Of a DNA stretch of 21,992 nt, positions 1 through 7,085 are shown piece by piece. The stretch is from an uncultured Eubacterium sp. (GTDB lineage: Bacteria; Bacillota; Clostridia; Lachnospirales; Lachnospiraceae). A program made the translations under genes and the position numbers. The notes below the pieces were generated by a model. It ran no database searches. It saw only the letters and a program-made list of their open reading frames with translations, and was not told where the DNA came from. The DNA lies in NCBI GenBank assembly GCA_910584595.1, contig CAJUBQ010000077.1, positions 1-21,992 on the forward strand, given 5' to 3'. Position 1 is the first letter of the stretch; each line of letters opens with the position of its first letter.

Positions 1-351
1 GTACTTATGGAGCGTTCTTTTATCGCAAAGGAGCAGGGCGAAATTGCGCTCATGAAAGCCGTAGGCACACGAAACGGAAAAATCTATGCATACCACGCTT
101 TAAGGTTTTTATTCGTGGGAATGATGGCTGTGATGATCGGCGAAATTTTCGCCATGCCTCTTACGCATCTTTGCATTGACCCGATCTTTAAAATGATGGG
201 AATGGAGCTTGCAGTTGACTATGTTATTAATCCTGTTGAAATGTATCTGATCTTTCCTGTTGTCATTCTGGCTACAACAGCCGTAAGCGCATTTCTGACC
301 TCACTTTACACAAGAAAAATCAAGTCCTCTGACACTGCTAACATTGAATAA
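1..351 (+). CDS. FtsX-like ABC transporter permease, C-terminal part
   Basis: The reading frame is open at the left edge of the window, so only the last ~116 residues are present. The fragment has the FtsX/MacB-type permease C-terminal pattern: a cytoplasmic loop with the EIALMKAVG motif, then a hydrophobic helix (GMMAVMIGEIFAMPL), a short outside loop, and a last helix (IFPVVILATTAVSAF) ending in a basic tail. The EIALMKA-type motif is the usual coupling loop of permeases that work with MacB/LolD/BceA-like ATPases. The ATPase gene follows 22 bp downstream and is almost certainly its partner. The permease-then-ATPase order is the reverse of most BceAB pairs. The substrate cannot be told; antimicrobial-peptide resistance or export are both possible for this family. 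Confidence 0.85.
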   Translation, partial: VLMERSFIAKEQGEIALMKAVGTRNGKIYAYHALRFLFVGMMAVMIGEIFAMPLTHLCIDPIFKMMGMELAVDYVINPVEMYLIFPVVILATTAVSAFLTSLYTRKIKSSDTANIE

Positions 352-373
352 TTTTGAAGGAAGAAAGGAAACG

Positions 374-1138
374 ATGATGAATATCTTAGAAGTAAAAGAC
401 CTCTGCAAAACATATATCGTAAACAAACGCCAGAACAACGTTTTGAAAAATGTAAACTTTACCGTTTCAGAAGGCGAAATGGTAGCCGTTATGGGTCCGT
501 CAGGATCGGGGAAATCAACTCTTTTATATGCCGTTTCGGGCATGGATTCCATAACCGCAGGAGAAGCAAAATTCTGTGGAAAGAACATTGCAAAAATGGG
601 TGAAAAGGAGCTGGCAGACTTACGTCTTGATGAAATGGGCTTTATCTTTCAGCAGATGTATATGCTTAAAAATCTGACCGTTCTTGACAATATTATTCTT
701 CCTGCGGTACAATCTAAGAAGAATACCGAAACACGTAAAGAAACGGTCCGGCGCGGACAGAACTTAATGCGTAAGCTGGGGATTATTGACATTGCTGATA
801 ACGATATCAATGAAGTTTCGGGAGGGCAGCTTCAAAGAGCCTGCATTTGCAGAAGTATGATGAATATGCCCAAGGTTTTATTTGCGGATGAACCTACGGG
901 GGCTTTGAACAGAACTACATCAAATGAGGTAATGGAGGAACTGGCAAAGGTAAACGAAGAAGGAACAACGATTATGATGGTAACTCATGATGCAAAGGTA
1001 GCCGCAAAGTGTTCCAGAGTGTTGTATATTGTTGATGGCAACATTAAGGGCGAGTATATAAGTCCTGAAGACTTAGAGATAAAAGAGAAGGATAGGGAGA
1101 GATTATTAAATAACTGGCTATTGGAATTGGGATGGTAA
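374..1138 (+). CDS. ABC transporter ATP-binding protein (MacB/BceA/LolD type)
   Basis: A 254-residue ATPase that would power the FtsX-type permease encoded just upstream. Visible motifs are Walker A GPSGSGKS (about residues 41-48), a Q-loop in FIFQQMYML, signature VSGGQLQRA (148-156), Walker B VLFADEPTGAL (168-178) and the H-loop in MMVTHDAKVA. SGGQLQR and DEPTGAL are typical of the MacB/LolD/BceA branch. I chose the ATG at 374 because AGAAAGGA lies 4 bases before it; an in-frame start at 344 would overlap the permease and lacks a good ribosome binding site. The C-terminal tail ending NNWLLELGW resembles BceA-type ATPases. No separate promoter is seen, so it is probably co-transcribed with the permease. 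Confidence 0.93.
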   Translation: MMNILEVKDLCKTYIVNKRQNNVLKNVNFTVSEGEMVAVMGPSGSGKSTLLYAVSGMDSITAGEAKFCGKNIAKMGEKELADLRLDEMGFIFQQMYMLKNLTVLDNIILPAVQSKKNTETRKETVRRGQNLMRKLGIIDIADNDINEVSGGQLQRACICRSMMNMPKVLFADEPTGALNRTTSNEVMEELAKVNEEGTTIMMVTHDAKVAAKCSRVLYIVDGNIKGEYISPEDLEIKEKDRERLLNNWLLELGW

Positions 1139-1196
1139 GCTGCATGATGGAAATGGTGATAAAAGATCAGGATCATTGATTGGGATGATAAGCAAT

Positions 1197-2243
1197 ATGA
1201 GAAGAGTGTATATAGATAATTTAAAGTGGATGTTTATTTTTTTACTGATTCCATATCATGCTGCAATGGCTTGGAATGTATGGGGAGAGCCTAATTATAT
1301 ATTTTTTGAAGGTAATAAGATAATAAGCAGTATCGTAGTGTTTTTAAATCCATATTTTATGCCATTCATGTTTTTGGCAGCGGGTATCAGTACAAGGTTT
1401 GCGTTGCAGAAAAGAACAATCTGGCAATATCTGGCAGAAAGGCTGAAAAGATTGTTAATGCCTTTCGTCTTTGGAACACTGCTGATTATGCCTCTGATGA
1501 CGTATATTGCAGACAAATTTAATTGTGGTTATCATGGCAATCTGTTTGAACATTATCTGGTTTTTTTTCATAAGTTTACCGATCTGACTGGAGCAGACGG
1601 TGGTTTTTCAGTAGGACAGTTTTGGTTTATATTGTATTTATTTCTTATTTCGTGTTTATCTTTGGGTTTGATTGTGTTACAGAAAAAAGTGATGCCTGAA
1701 TGCCGTATCGATTTGCCGCTTTGGATGATTTGCCTTTTTGGATTGCCGTTGCCGTTTTTGCATGAATTGCTCTCCATAGGGGGTAAAAGCATAGCAGAAT
1801 ACATGTATATGTTTCTGACAGGTTATTATATATTTTCAGGCGAAACGATAAGCAAGACAGAGAATTACAAATGGCTTTTTTTGAGCATAGGATCTATAGC
1901 GGCTTTTTTGTATGTTTATTTTATGCTTTGGTCAGCCGGACAATATCCGATGCTTAAAATCAGTAAATATGTATCCGAGTGGTTTATGTCTGCTGGTCTG
2001 CTGGGAATCGGAAAAAAGTATTTTCTGTTTCATGGTAAAGTATCACAATATATGACGAAAAGGTCATATGGCTTTTATGTGTTTCATTATATATGTATAG
2101 TCTTAATGCAATATGTTATGTATCAATGGTATCCTGAAAATATTGTTTTACTCTATATGATGCCTGTGCTGGGCGCGTATTGTCTGACATTTATGTGCTG
2201 TGAGATTTGTATTCGGATACCTATTCTTCATTGTTTTATTTGA
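1197..2243 (+). CDS. Acyltransferase 3 family integral membrane protein
   Basis: A 348-residue multi-spanning membrane protein of the acyltransferase-3 (OafA/MdoC-like) family, whose members move acyl groups onto cell-surface glycans or other exported molecules. The N-terminus has the family hallmark RRVYIDNLKWMFIFLLIPYHAAMAW, in which the His of YHAAM is the expected catalytic residue. This is followed by MPFMFLAAGISTRFAL and RLKRLLMPFVFG, both typical of the family, and about ten hydrophobic helices in total. I took the ATG at 1197 because GGGATGA precedes it; ATG 1185 and TTG 1176 are in frame. It lies 58 bp after the ATPase gene and may share its transcript. The acceptor is unknown. The C-terminus is short but the length is normal for the family. 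Confidence 0.85.
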   Translation: MRRVYIDNLKWMFIFLLIPYHAAMAWNVWGEPNYIFFEGNKIISSIVVFLNPYFMPFMFLAAGISTRFALQKRTIWQYLAERLKRLLMPFVFGTLLIMPLMTYIADKFNCGYHGNLFEHYLVFFHKFTDLTGADGGFSVGQFWFILYLFLISCLSLGLIVLQKKVMPECRIDLPLWMICLFGLPLPFLHELLSIGGKSIAEYMYMFLTGYYIFSGETISKTENYKWLFLSIGSIAAFLYVYFMLWSAGQYPMLKISKYVSEWFMSAGLLGIGKKYFLFHGKVSQYMTKRSYGFYVFHYICIVLMQYVMYQWYPENIVLLYMMPVLGAYCLTFMCCEICIRIPILHCFI

Positions 2244-2409
2244 ATGTAAAATACATTGACAGAATCTTGCTTTTATTAGAAAATAAAGAAAATATGAACA
2301 GATATTTCAAATACGCTCAAAGAAAGGGGATGATAATTTTAATGCGATGGAAGTGGAAAATGTGAAAATATTTTTAGGAGTATCTTTATAACTGAGGAGA
2401 GAAGATTCA

Positions 2410-2667
2410 ATGAAAAGTAAAAAAATGGTGATAGCAATTTTAATGTCTGTCGCACTTGTGGCTGGATGCGGAACAGATGTGGCAGATACGAATGCAGATC
2501 AAGAACAAATATCGGACAAAGATGTACAAGACGCAACAGATAACGGCAGCGATGCTGAGGAAAAAACAGAGATCAGAAGAGAAAAATACGATGATTGTGA
2601 CGGAAGTGGACATGGATATGTAGAAATTTACTATTCCGATGGAAGTATGGAAACTGAAGAATATTAA
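2410..2667 (+). CDS. Small putative lipoprotein
   Basis: An 85-residue protein with a lipoprotein signal peptide: a KSKKM basic start, hydrophobic core, and lipobox LVAGC with the lipidated Cys at residue 20. The mature part is an acidic, Asp/Asn/Gln-rich linker (about 21-55) followed by a short conserved-looking tail with CDGSGHGYVEIYYSDGS. That tail contains a Cys and a His and could be a small fold or binding patch. The start is well supported by GAGGAGAG at 2394-2401. The transglutaminase-like gene follows 37 bp after the stop, so the two are probably co-expressed. I do not recognise a named function. It would sit on the outer face of the membrane. Confidence 0.75.
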   Translation: MKSKKMVIAILMSVALVAGCGTDVADTNADQEQISDKDVQDATDNGSDAEEKTEIRREKYDDCDGSGHGYVEIYYSDGSMETEEY

Positions 2668-2704
2668 TGCCGGTTCAGAATAAATCTGGCTAGGAGTGAT
2701 GCAT

Positions 2705-3613
2705 ATGAAAATCCATAAAAAAGTAAAAAAGAAAATATGGCGAATACTGCTGACAGCGTTTGTTCTGATGTTTTTTCAGCCCAAAAGTCCGGTTCAGGCT
2801 GATAAAAATTTTAACGATGTAATTGCAGATATGCAGCTTACGAACGATAGTGAATCAGGACTGGATGAACATGAGTCTGATTACAGCATCAAAGGAGAAA
2901 ATCAGAAAATCGGTGAATCAGGAAAGTGGAAAACCAGAAATCAAAGGTTTTTTTATTATGAAAATGGAAAAAAAGTAACCGGTTTAAAAGAAATCCAGAA
3001 CAAATATTATTATTTTGCGGCAAATGGCATTCAGAGAACCGGATGGCAGTATGTGAACGGTGATTACTATTTTTTCAAAACAGGCAATGGTGAGAAAGGC
3101 TGGATGCAAAAAGCAAAAACAGTAAATGGCATTCGCTTAACAGAAAATGGCAAAGCGGAGCTAACGGAGGCAAGTACAGAGAAACTAAACGTTTTGGTCA
3201 GAGCAAATCAAGTTTTAGAAAAGGCAACGAGACCTGAAATGGGAAAAGCGGAAAAACTGCAGAAGTGTTTTGAATATTTATTACAGCATTTTCAATATCG
3301 AGGTTCACCTGTTTTTGAAAAAACAAAACAGTGGGAGGCAGATTACGCATTGAATTTATTTGAAGAGGGACATGGGAATTGTTATGCATTTGGAGCCGCA
3401 TTTGCATTTCTGGCAAATGCAGCCGGATATAAAAACTGTTATGCAGTATCCAGCGGTGGGCATGGCTGGGCTGAAATAGCAGGAAAGATTTATGACCCCA
3501 CATGGAGCCTGATTGACGATGAAAACAGTTATTATGGAGTAAGTTTTGATTTAAGTGGCCGGGATGGCAGACCAAATTATAAAAACGCACGTAAATATGT
3601 AGCAAAAATATGA
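2705..3613 (+). CDS. Exported transglutaminase-like protein with wall-binding-type repeats
   Basis: A 302-residue secreted protein. The signal peptide is a Lys-rich start plus a hydrophobic core ending near PVQA. After a linker come two or three choline-binding/cell-wall-binding-type repeats rich in Tyr, Phe and Gly (FFYYENGKKVTGLKEI; YYYFAANGIQRTGWQ; DYYFFKTGNGEKGWMQ). The C-terminal third looks like a transglutaminase/protease core: a Cys in HGNCYAFGAAFAFLA, a His in GGHGWAEI and an Asp in YDPTWSL, in the right order for the Cys-His-Asp triad. The family includes cross-linking enzymes and Cys proteases, so the reaction is not settled. AGGAG at 2692-2696 supports ATG 2705. It likely acts on wall or matrix proteins outside the cell. 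Confidence 0.85.
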   Translation: MKIHKKVKKKIWRILLTAFVLMFFQPKSPVQADKNFNDVIADMQLTNDSESGLDEHESDYSIKGENQKIGESGKWKTRNQRFFYYENGKKVTGLKEIQNKYYYFAANGIQRTGWQYVNGDYYFFKTGNGEKGWMQKAKTVNGIRLTENGKAELTEASTEKLNVLVRANQVLEKATRPEMGKAEKLQKCFEYLLQHFQYRGSPVFEKTKQWEADYALNLFEEGHGNCYAFGAAFAFLANAAGYKNCYAVSSGGHGWAEIAGKIYDPTWSLIDDENSYYGVSFDLSGRDGRPNYKNARKYVAKI

Positions 3614-3645
3614 ATAAAGTCAAAGTGCAGGAGAGATGATTGTAT

Positions 3646-3689
3646 AAAACCTGTTGATACAGTGATTGTATCAGCAGGTTTTATTTTTT
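3646..3689 (+). terminator. Rho-independent terminator after the transglutaminase-like gene
   Basis: A perfect 16-bp stem (AAAACCTGTTGATACA at 3646-3661 with its complement at 3667-3682) around a 5-base loop, followed by ATTTTTT. It lies 33 bp after the stop of the upstream gene and closes the 2410-3613 unit. Confidence 0.92.
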
Positions 3690-3880
3690 GAATTATCCAC
3701 TAAATCAGTACAAGATTCTGCGTATAGTTTTAATGTTGTGTACCAACAAAATGAAAAAATAACCAAAAATACTAAAATAGTGTTCAAATGATTCGAATAG
3801 TACTGGATTAAACAGAAAATATGTGTTATGATACTAAATGAGTAGCTGAAATAGTGTGATTGTATGTGAGGAGGTATAAA

Positions 3881-4273
3881 ATGTTCAGGAAAAAAGAAGA
3901 AAGAAAAGACGGAAAAGAAGAAAGTATAAAAGATGATATATTGTTTTTATACAAGACAGTTGATGATATGACCTGGAGCGTAGATCTTTTACGGAAACCT
4001 GACAGGGGAAAGTACATTTTACGAAGGCTGAGAATGAGGCAAATAACAGAAATAGTTATTAAATTTATGTCGTTTACATGGGCAATGTTATGGTCGATGA
4101 TGAGCATTACAAGCTTTTTGATGACAGGTGTTACATGGGTGTCGTTATTAACTGCAGTACCGGCGCTTGCGTTTTGGGTGATTTTAACAAAGTCCATAGG
4201 CTCTGTGACAATAATCAGTATGGAAATCAAGGAGCTGAAAAAAGAGCTTTTGGCAAGAGAGAACAAAGGATAA
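3881..4273 (+). CDS. Hypothetical two-helix membrane protein
   Basis: A 130-residue protein of unknown function. The N-terminal ~60 residues are strongly charged (FRKKEERKDGKEESIKDD), then two hydrophobic segments follow (about residues 60-83 around FMSFTWAMLWSMMSIT and 86-108 around WVSLLTAVPALAFWVIL). The C-terminal tail (SMEIKELKKELLARENKG) is predicted to be helical. A strong GAGGAGGT site (3868-3874) six bases before the ATG fixes the start. It is flanked upstream by a terminator and downstream by a palindromic element and another terminator, so it is likely a single-gene unit. A -10-like TATGAT lies about 50 bp upstream of the gene, with only a weak TGGATT 17 bp before it. I do not recognise the family. 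Confidence 0.75.
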   Translation: MFRKKEERKDGKEESIKDDILFLYKTVDDMTWSVDLLRKPDRGKYILRRLRMRQITEIVIKFMSFTWAMLWSMMSITSFLMTGVTWVSLLTAVPALAFWVILTKSIGSVTIISMEIKELKKELLARENKG

Positions 4274-4302
4274 AGACTGTTTCTAAGTATATGCAGTTCT
4301 TA

Positions 4303-4478
4303 GGAACTGTATGTAAATAACTTAAACCATTTGCTTGTCTTTTTCTCCGATAGCGCTGTTCAAAAATCAGTTACATAGCCCGCTACAGCGTGCCCCTTAG
4401 GGTATGCGCCTGATTTTTGAACAGCGCTATCGAAGAAAAATCCTGCGCAACTGCTTTAAGTTATTTACATACAGTTCC
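4303..4478 (+). repeat. 176-bp palindromic MITE-like element with TTA flanks
   Basis: Two nested perfect inverted repeats make nearly the whole element self-complementary. The outer arms are GGAACTGTATGTAAATAACT and onward (4303-4326) against 4455-4478. The inner arms are 4348-4370 against 4410-4432 (CGATAGCGCTGTTC and onward). The centre also folds (GCGTGCCC with GGGTATGC, using G-U pairs). The trinucleotide TTA flanks it directly on both sides (4300-4302 and 4479-4481). This is not explained by the palindrome, which would give TAA on the right, so it looks like a target duplication. It encodes no convincing protein. It separates the 3881 gene from its terminator, as expected for an insertion. 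Non-autonomous transposable element is the best call; a large structured RNA is the alternative. Confidence 0.75.
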
Positions 4479-4482
4479 TTAT

Positions 4483-4525
4483 AAATGACAGAACATTGAT
4501 ATAAAATGTTCTGTCATTTTATATT
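4483..4525 (+). terminator. Rho-independent terminator downstream of the palindromic element
   Basis: A 14-bp perfect stem (AAATGACAGAACAT at 4483-4496 with 4506-4519) followed by TTATATT. It was probably the terminator of the 3881-4273 gene before the 176-bp element came between them. The stem is nearly symmetrical but the T-run fits the forward strand best. Confidence 0.8.
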
Positions 4526-4635
4526 ATGGCTATGTATTTGTCCGTATGAGAAGCATAAATGAATTTTTCAGATATTGAGACGTAACAGGCCATAGTCTGA
4601 CCTGTTACGAATAAGGAGGAGCCATGGAAATAATG

Positions 4636-4950
4636 TCATCGGAGTTTTTGATTGTTCTGGTTCTTTTTTCTTAACAAGTCTATCATTTGGGTAACGACAG
4701 CAATATCTTCTTCAGTCAGCTCTGATACGTCAAGCCGTCTGGCAGGATCAACGCCCAGAAGATAATCTGTGCTCACATGGAAGACGGAGGCCAGTTTTAC
4801 CAGTGCGACAGGAGAAGGGCTGCGATCCCGGAGTTCATAAAAAGATATGATGGATTTAGACTTGCCAATCTGTTCTCCAAGCTGCTCCTGTGTCAAACCA
4901 GAACGTTTGCGAAGATCTTTTAAGATTTCGCCGAAGTTTTTAGAATCCAC
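4636..4950 (-). CDS. XRE-family helix-turn-helix regulator
   Basis: A 104-residue DNA-binding protein with an N-terminal Cro/CI-type HTH (about residues 7-65): ILKDLRKRSGLTQEQLGEQIGKS, then SIISFYELRDRSPSPVALVKLASVFHVSTDYLLGVD. These are the classic five-helix signatures (GLTQEQLG, STDYLLG). The C-terminal ~35 residues (ELTEEDIAVVTQMIDLLRKK) form a helix likely used for dimerisation. The start codon is GTG; GAGGTG on the reverse strand lies 8 bases upstream. It stands alone, reading away from the PIN/NYN gene. Members of this family often repress themselves or a neighbour; the divergent 5212-6835 pair is the nearest candidate target. Confidence 0.9.
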   Translation of the reverse strand: MDSKNFGEILKDLRKRSGLTQEQLGEQIGKSKSIISFYELRDRSPSPVALVKLASVFHVSTDYLLGVDPARRLDVSELTEEDIAVVTQMIDLLRKKNQNNQKLR

Positions 4951-4986
4951 TATTTGAACACCTCACTCCACAATTAGTATACCCAA

Positions 4987-4995
4987 GAACAGTTC
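4987..4995. promoter_or_regulatory. Candidate operator GAACAGTTC upstream of the XRE gene
   Basis: A perfect 4-1-4 palindrome (GAAC-A-GTTC) lies 36 bp upstream of the XRE start codon. Next to it is a -10-like TATACT on the reverse strand (4976-4981) without a good -35. Short palindromes at this place are typical autoregulatory sites of XRE repressors. It is a single copy, so this is tentative. Confidence 0.35.
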
Positions 4996-5050
4996 AAAAA
5001 AGGTGTCGCAATTTGAGATAATATATAAAATCAGTGGCAGAATCCAGAGA

Positions 5051-5079
5051 TTCACTTTTTTGTTAAAATATGGTATAGT
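5051..5079 (+). promoter_or_regulatory. Predicted sigma-A promoter for the PIN/NYN gene
   Basis: TTCACT at 5051-5056 and TATAGT at 5074-5079 are separated by 17 bp. This places transcription start near 5086, about 125 bp before the chosen TTG start of the PIN/NYN gene. The leader is rather long and holds no obvious structure. Confidence 0.5.
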
Positions 5080-5211
5080 GTATAAAAATTAGCGAATACT
5101 ATGATAATTCAGATTATGATAGAAATTGCATATAACAGGTAATACAAAAGACAAGCGGATTTGTTGCTGAAATTGATAAAAGAGTTAAGATGGTTAGGAA
5201 AGGGTATTGTT

Positions 5212-6072
5212 TTGAAAAGAAAATATTATTTCATTGATACAGAAAATGTCGGAGACAGTTGGTTAAGATTAGTGAAAAAATTAAAAAAGAAGGATCGGAT
5301 TATCACTTTTTATACAGAAAATCATTCGAAATGTTTGGAAGAATTTTTAGTCAGACAAGTAAATAATCCTAAAATTATCTGGCTGGAATGTGCGGTTGGG
5401 AATAATGCTTTAGATTATCAGCTTATAGGGGCGCTGGCATATATGATTGCGAAACATCCAAAGGCGTCCTATTGTATTTTCTCAAATGACAAAGGTTATC
5501 AAAAAACGGTAGAGTTTTGGCAAAGCCGGGGAATACAAATGAACCAGAAATATCCGGATCAGAAAAAGAAGCGAGATAAAAAGGAAAAAAAGAAACATAA
5601 ACAGGCCAAAAAGACGAAGGCCAAAAATCAGAAAAAAATGTTTATGCAAAAACAAAATATGTATGAAAATCAGACAAAATTGACAGAAGAGCAATATGTG
5701 TCTGAAATTGCAAAGTCTATACCGTTTTCCAATCTAAATGGCTGGTATTGTGCGCTAACCGTCATATTAGGACAAAAGTCAGGAAGAGAATGGTATCAGA
5801 AGATTCGACGCGACGCACTTATGCGTGAAGATTTTTCCAGACATTTTACAGGGGACTTTGATGAAAGGTGTATAAATATTGTAACATTGGCGTTATATGC
5901 GCATGACCTGGATACAGACAAAGCAAAAAATATTTATGAGATCATACGTGCGCATCATTATAGGGATTTGAATGCTATTAAGATGGACTTTGATAAAATT
6001 CCGGAACTGAAAACACAAATTAAATATTATAGAGTGCTCCGGCCATTGATAGCATTATTAAAAGATTTGTAA
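5212..6072 (+). CDS. PIN-like/NYN domain protein with Lys-rich linker
   Basis: A 286-residue protein. The first ~115 residues look like a PIN-like/NYN metal-dependent nuclease fold: YYFIDTENVG (D9, E11), NNALDYQLIGALAYMI (D68) and YCIFSNDKGYQKTVEFW (D93). This is the spacing of acidic residues expected for the metal site. A very basic stretch (about 118-142, mostly Lys) could bind nucleic acid. The C-terminal ~130 residues form a helical region with no family I recognise. I chose TTG 5212 because AGGAAAGGG lies 7 bases upstream and the protein then begins just before the first strand; an in-frame TTG at 5161 has no such site. The ATPase gene starts 31 bp after its stop, so the two form a likely operon. 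RNase activity is inferred, not shown. Confidence 0.75.
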   Translation: MKRKYYFIDTENVGDSWLRLVKKLKKKDRIITFYTENHSKCLEEFLVRQVNNPKIIWLECAVGNNALDYQLIGALAYMIAKHPKASYCIFSNDKGYQKTVEFWQSRGIQMNQKYPDQKKKRDKKEKKKHKQAKKTKAKNQKKMFMQKQNMYENQTKLTEEQYVSEIAKSIPFSNLNGWYCALTVILGQKSGREWYQKIRRDALMREDFSRHFTGDFDERCINIVTLALYAHDLDTDKAKNIYEIIRAHHYRDLNAIKMDFDKIPELKTQIKYYRVLRPLIALLKDL

Positions 6073-6103
6073 TCACATGGAGTATCGAACTGGAGGTTAT
6101 AGC

Positions 6104-6835
6104 ATGAAGGATCAATTCATCCGGGGAATTCAGATGAAATGGGAAAACATATCTCCATATAGTTATGTCAGAAGCATTCCGGCAGTACAAAACCTGCAGC
6201 ATTTAGAATTTCATAAACCGATTACATTTTTTGTAGGAGAAAATGGGAGCGGAAAATCTACACTGTTAGAAGCGATTGCCATAGCGGAAGGTTTTAATCC
6301 TGAGGGAGGAACAAAAAATTACAGTTTTTCTACGTATGATTCTCATTCAGAACTTTATGAAGCAATACGGATTATCAAAGGAGTCAGACATGCCGAATGG
6401 GGGTATTTTCTTCGGGCAGAGAGCTTTTATAATGTAGCGACAATGGAAGAAGAATATGCAAGGGGAACCGTACCGTCTGAACGGCTGCACCAGATATCGC
6501 ATGGAGAAAGTTTTCTTGCGGTTGCGCAGAAGCATTTTCGGCCAAATGGCCTTTATTTATTGGATGAGCCGGAAGCAGCTTTGTCGCCGCAGAGACAATT
6601 GACGCTTTTAATGGAAATTGACCGATGTGTCAAAGAGGAATCACAATTTATAATTGTAACACATTCACCTATTTTGCTGGGGATGCCCAATGCAGAAATT
6701 TTGACATTTGATGATGAGCAGATTCATCCATGTGATTATGAAGAGACGGACAGCTATCAGGTAACCGAAATGTTTATCAATCATCGAGCGCATTTGCTGA
6801 GACGATTGTTGGAAAATGAAACAGACACAATGTAA
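6104..6835 (+). CDS. AAA/ABC-type ATPase (COG3910-like)
   Basis: A 243-residue soluble ATPase of the SMC/ABC-like type. Walker A is GENGSGKST (45-53), the degenerate signature SHGES (132-136) takes the place of LSGGQ, Walker B is LYLLDEPEAALSP (150-162) and the switch His is in VTHSPIL (H187). Single-domain ATPases of this shape (predicted ATPase, COG3910) are widespread in bacteria with no settled role. There is no membrane segment and no transporter partner nearby, so it is not an importer subunit. GGAGGT (6092-6097) supports ATG 6104. It follows the PIN/NYN gene closely and is ended by a terminator that overlaps its stop codon. A nuclease-ATPase partnership is an inference from this context only. 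Confidence 0.85.
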   Translation: MKDQFIRGIQMKWENISPYSYVRSIPAVQNLQHLEFHKPITFFVGENGSGKSTLLEAIAIAEGFNPEGGTKNYSFSTYDSHSELYEAIRIIKGVRHAEWGYFLRAESFYNVATMEEEYARGTVPSERLHQISHGESFLAVAQKHFRPNGLYLLDEPEAALSPQRQLTLLMEIDRCVKEESQFIIVTHSPILLGMPNAEILTFDDEQIHPCDYEETDSYQVTEMFINHRAHLLRRLLENETDTM

Positions 6836-6892
6836 ACCAGTGAAGTTGGAAAAGGCAATATGTCATTTTTGACTTTGCTGGTTTTTATTTTT
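6834..6892 (+). terminator. Rho-independent terminator after the ATPase gene
   Basis: A 13-bp stem with two G-U pairs (AAACCAGTGAAGT at 6834-6846 with ACTTTGCTGGTTT at 6872-6884), a long 25-base loop, then TTATTTTT. It begins inside the stop codon of the ATPase gene and separates the PIN/NYN-ATPase unit from mglBAC. Confidence 0.75.
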
Positions 6893-7048
6893 ACATTATT
6901 TGGCATTATATATGCATTTTTGCGAAATAATCTTATAAATTGTTTGATATATACAACGAAAATCATAAAAATTTCAATGTTTATAGAAAAATATTCTATG
7001 TTTTCCTTTGAAAATATTCGCTATACTGTTCAATATCAACAAGGGGTT

Positions 7049-7061
7049 ACGCATAATGCGT
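7049..7061. promoter_or_regulatory. Palindrome ACGCATAATGCGT in the mglB leader
   Basis: A perfect 6-1-6 inverted repeat lies 25 bp before the mglB start and 22 bp after a -10-like TATACT (7022-7027). No good -35 accompanies that hexamer, which would suit an activator-dependent promoter. The palindrome would sit in the 5' leader and could be an operator or a small RNA hairpin; neither is proven. I see no clear catabolite-response (cre) site in 6893-7085. Confidence 0.35.
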
Positions 7062-7085
7062 GAATGTATGGAAAGGAGAAAAAAT

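Noticed and set aside
2244..2290. AATGTA/TACATT as a terminator after the acyltransferase gene
   Set aside because: The stem is only six A-T-rich pairs and there is no T-run after it.
2330..2365. Tiny leader frame after AAAGGGG before the small lipoprotein gene
   Set aside because: Only about 7-11 codons, with ribosome-site spacing either zero or too long. Nothing suggests a regulatory leader peptide.
3198..3623. 141-codon reverse frame over the transglutaminase-like gene
   Set aside because: It is antisense to a gene with clear signal peptide, repeats and catalytic motifs, and has no recognisable domain.
4078..4320. Forward reading frame of 80 codons entering the palindromic element
   Set aside because: It overlaps the better supported membrane-protein gene (3881-4273), has no ribosome binding site, and its end is created by the inserted element.
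5161..5211. Upstream TTG start for the PIN/NYN gene
   Set aside because: It has no ribosome binding site. TTG 5212 has AGGAAAGGG at good distance and starts right before the conserved first strand.
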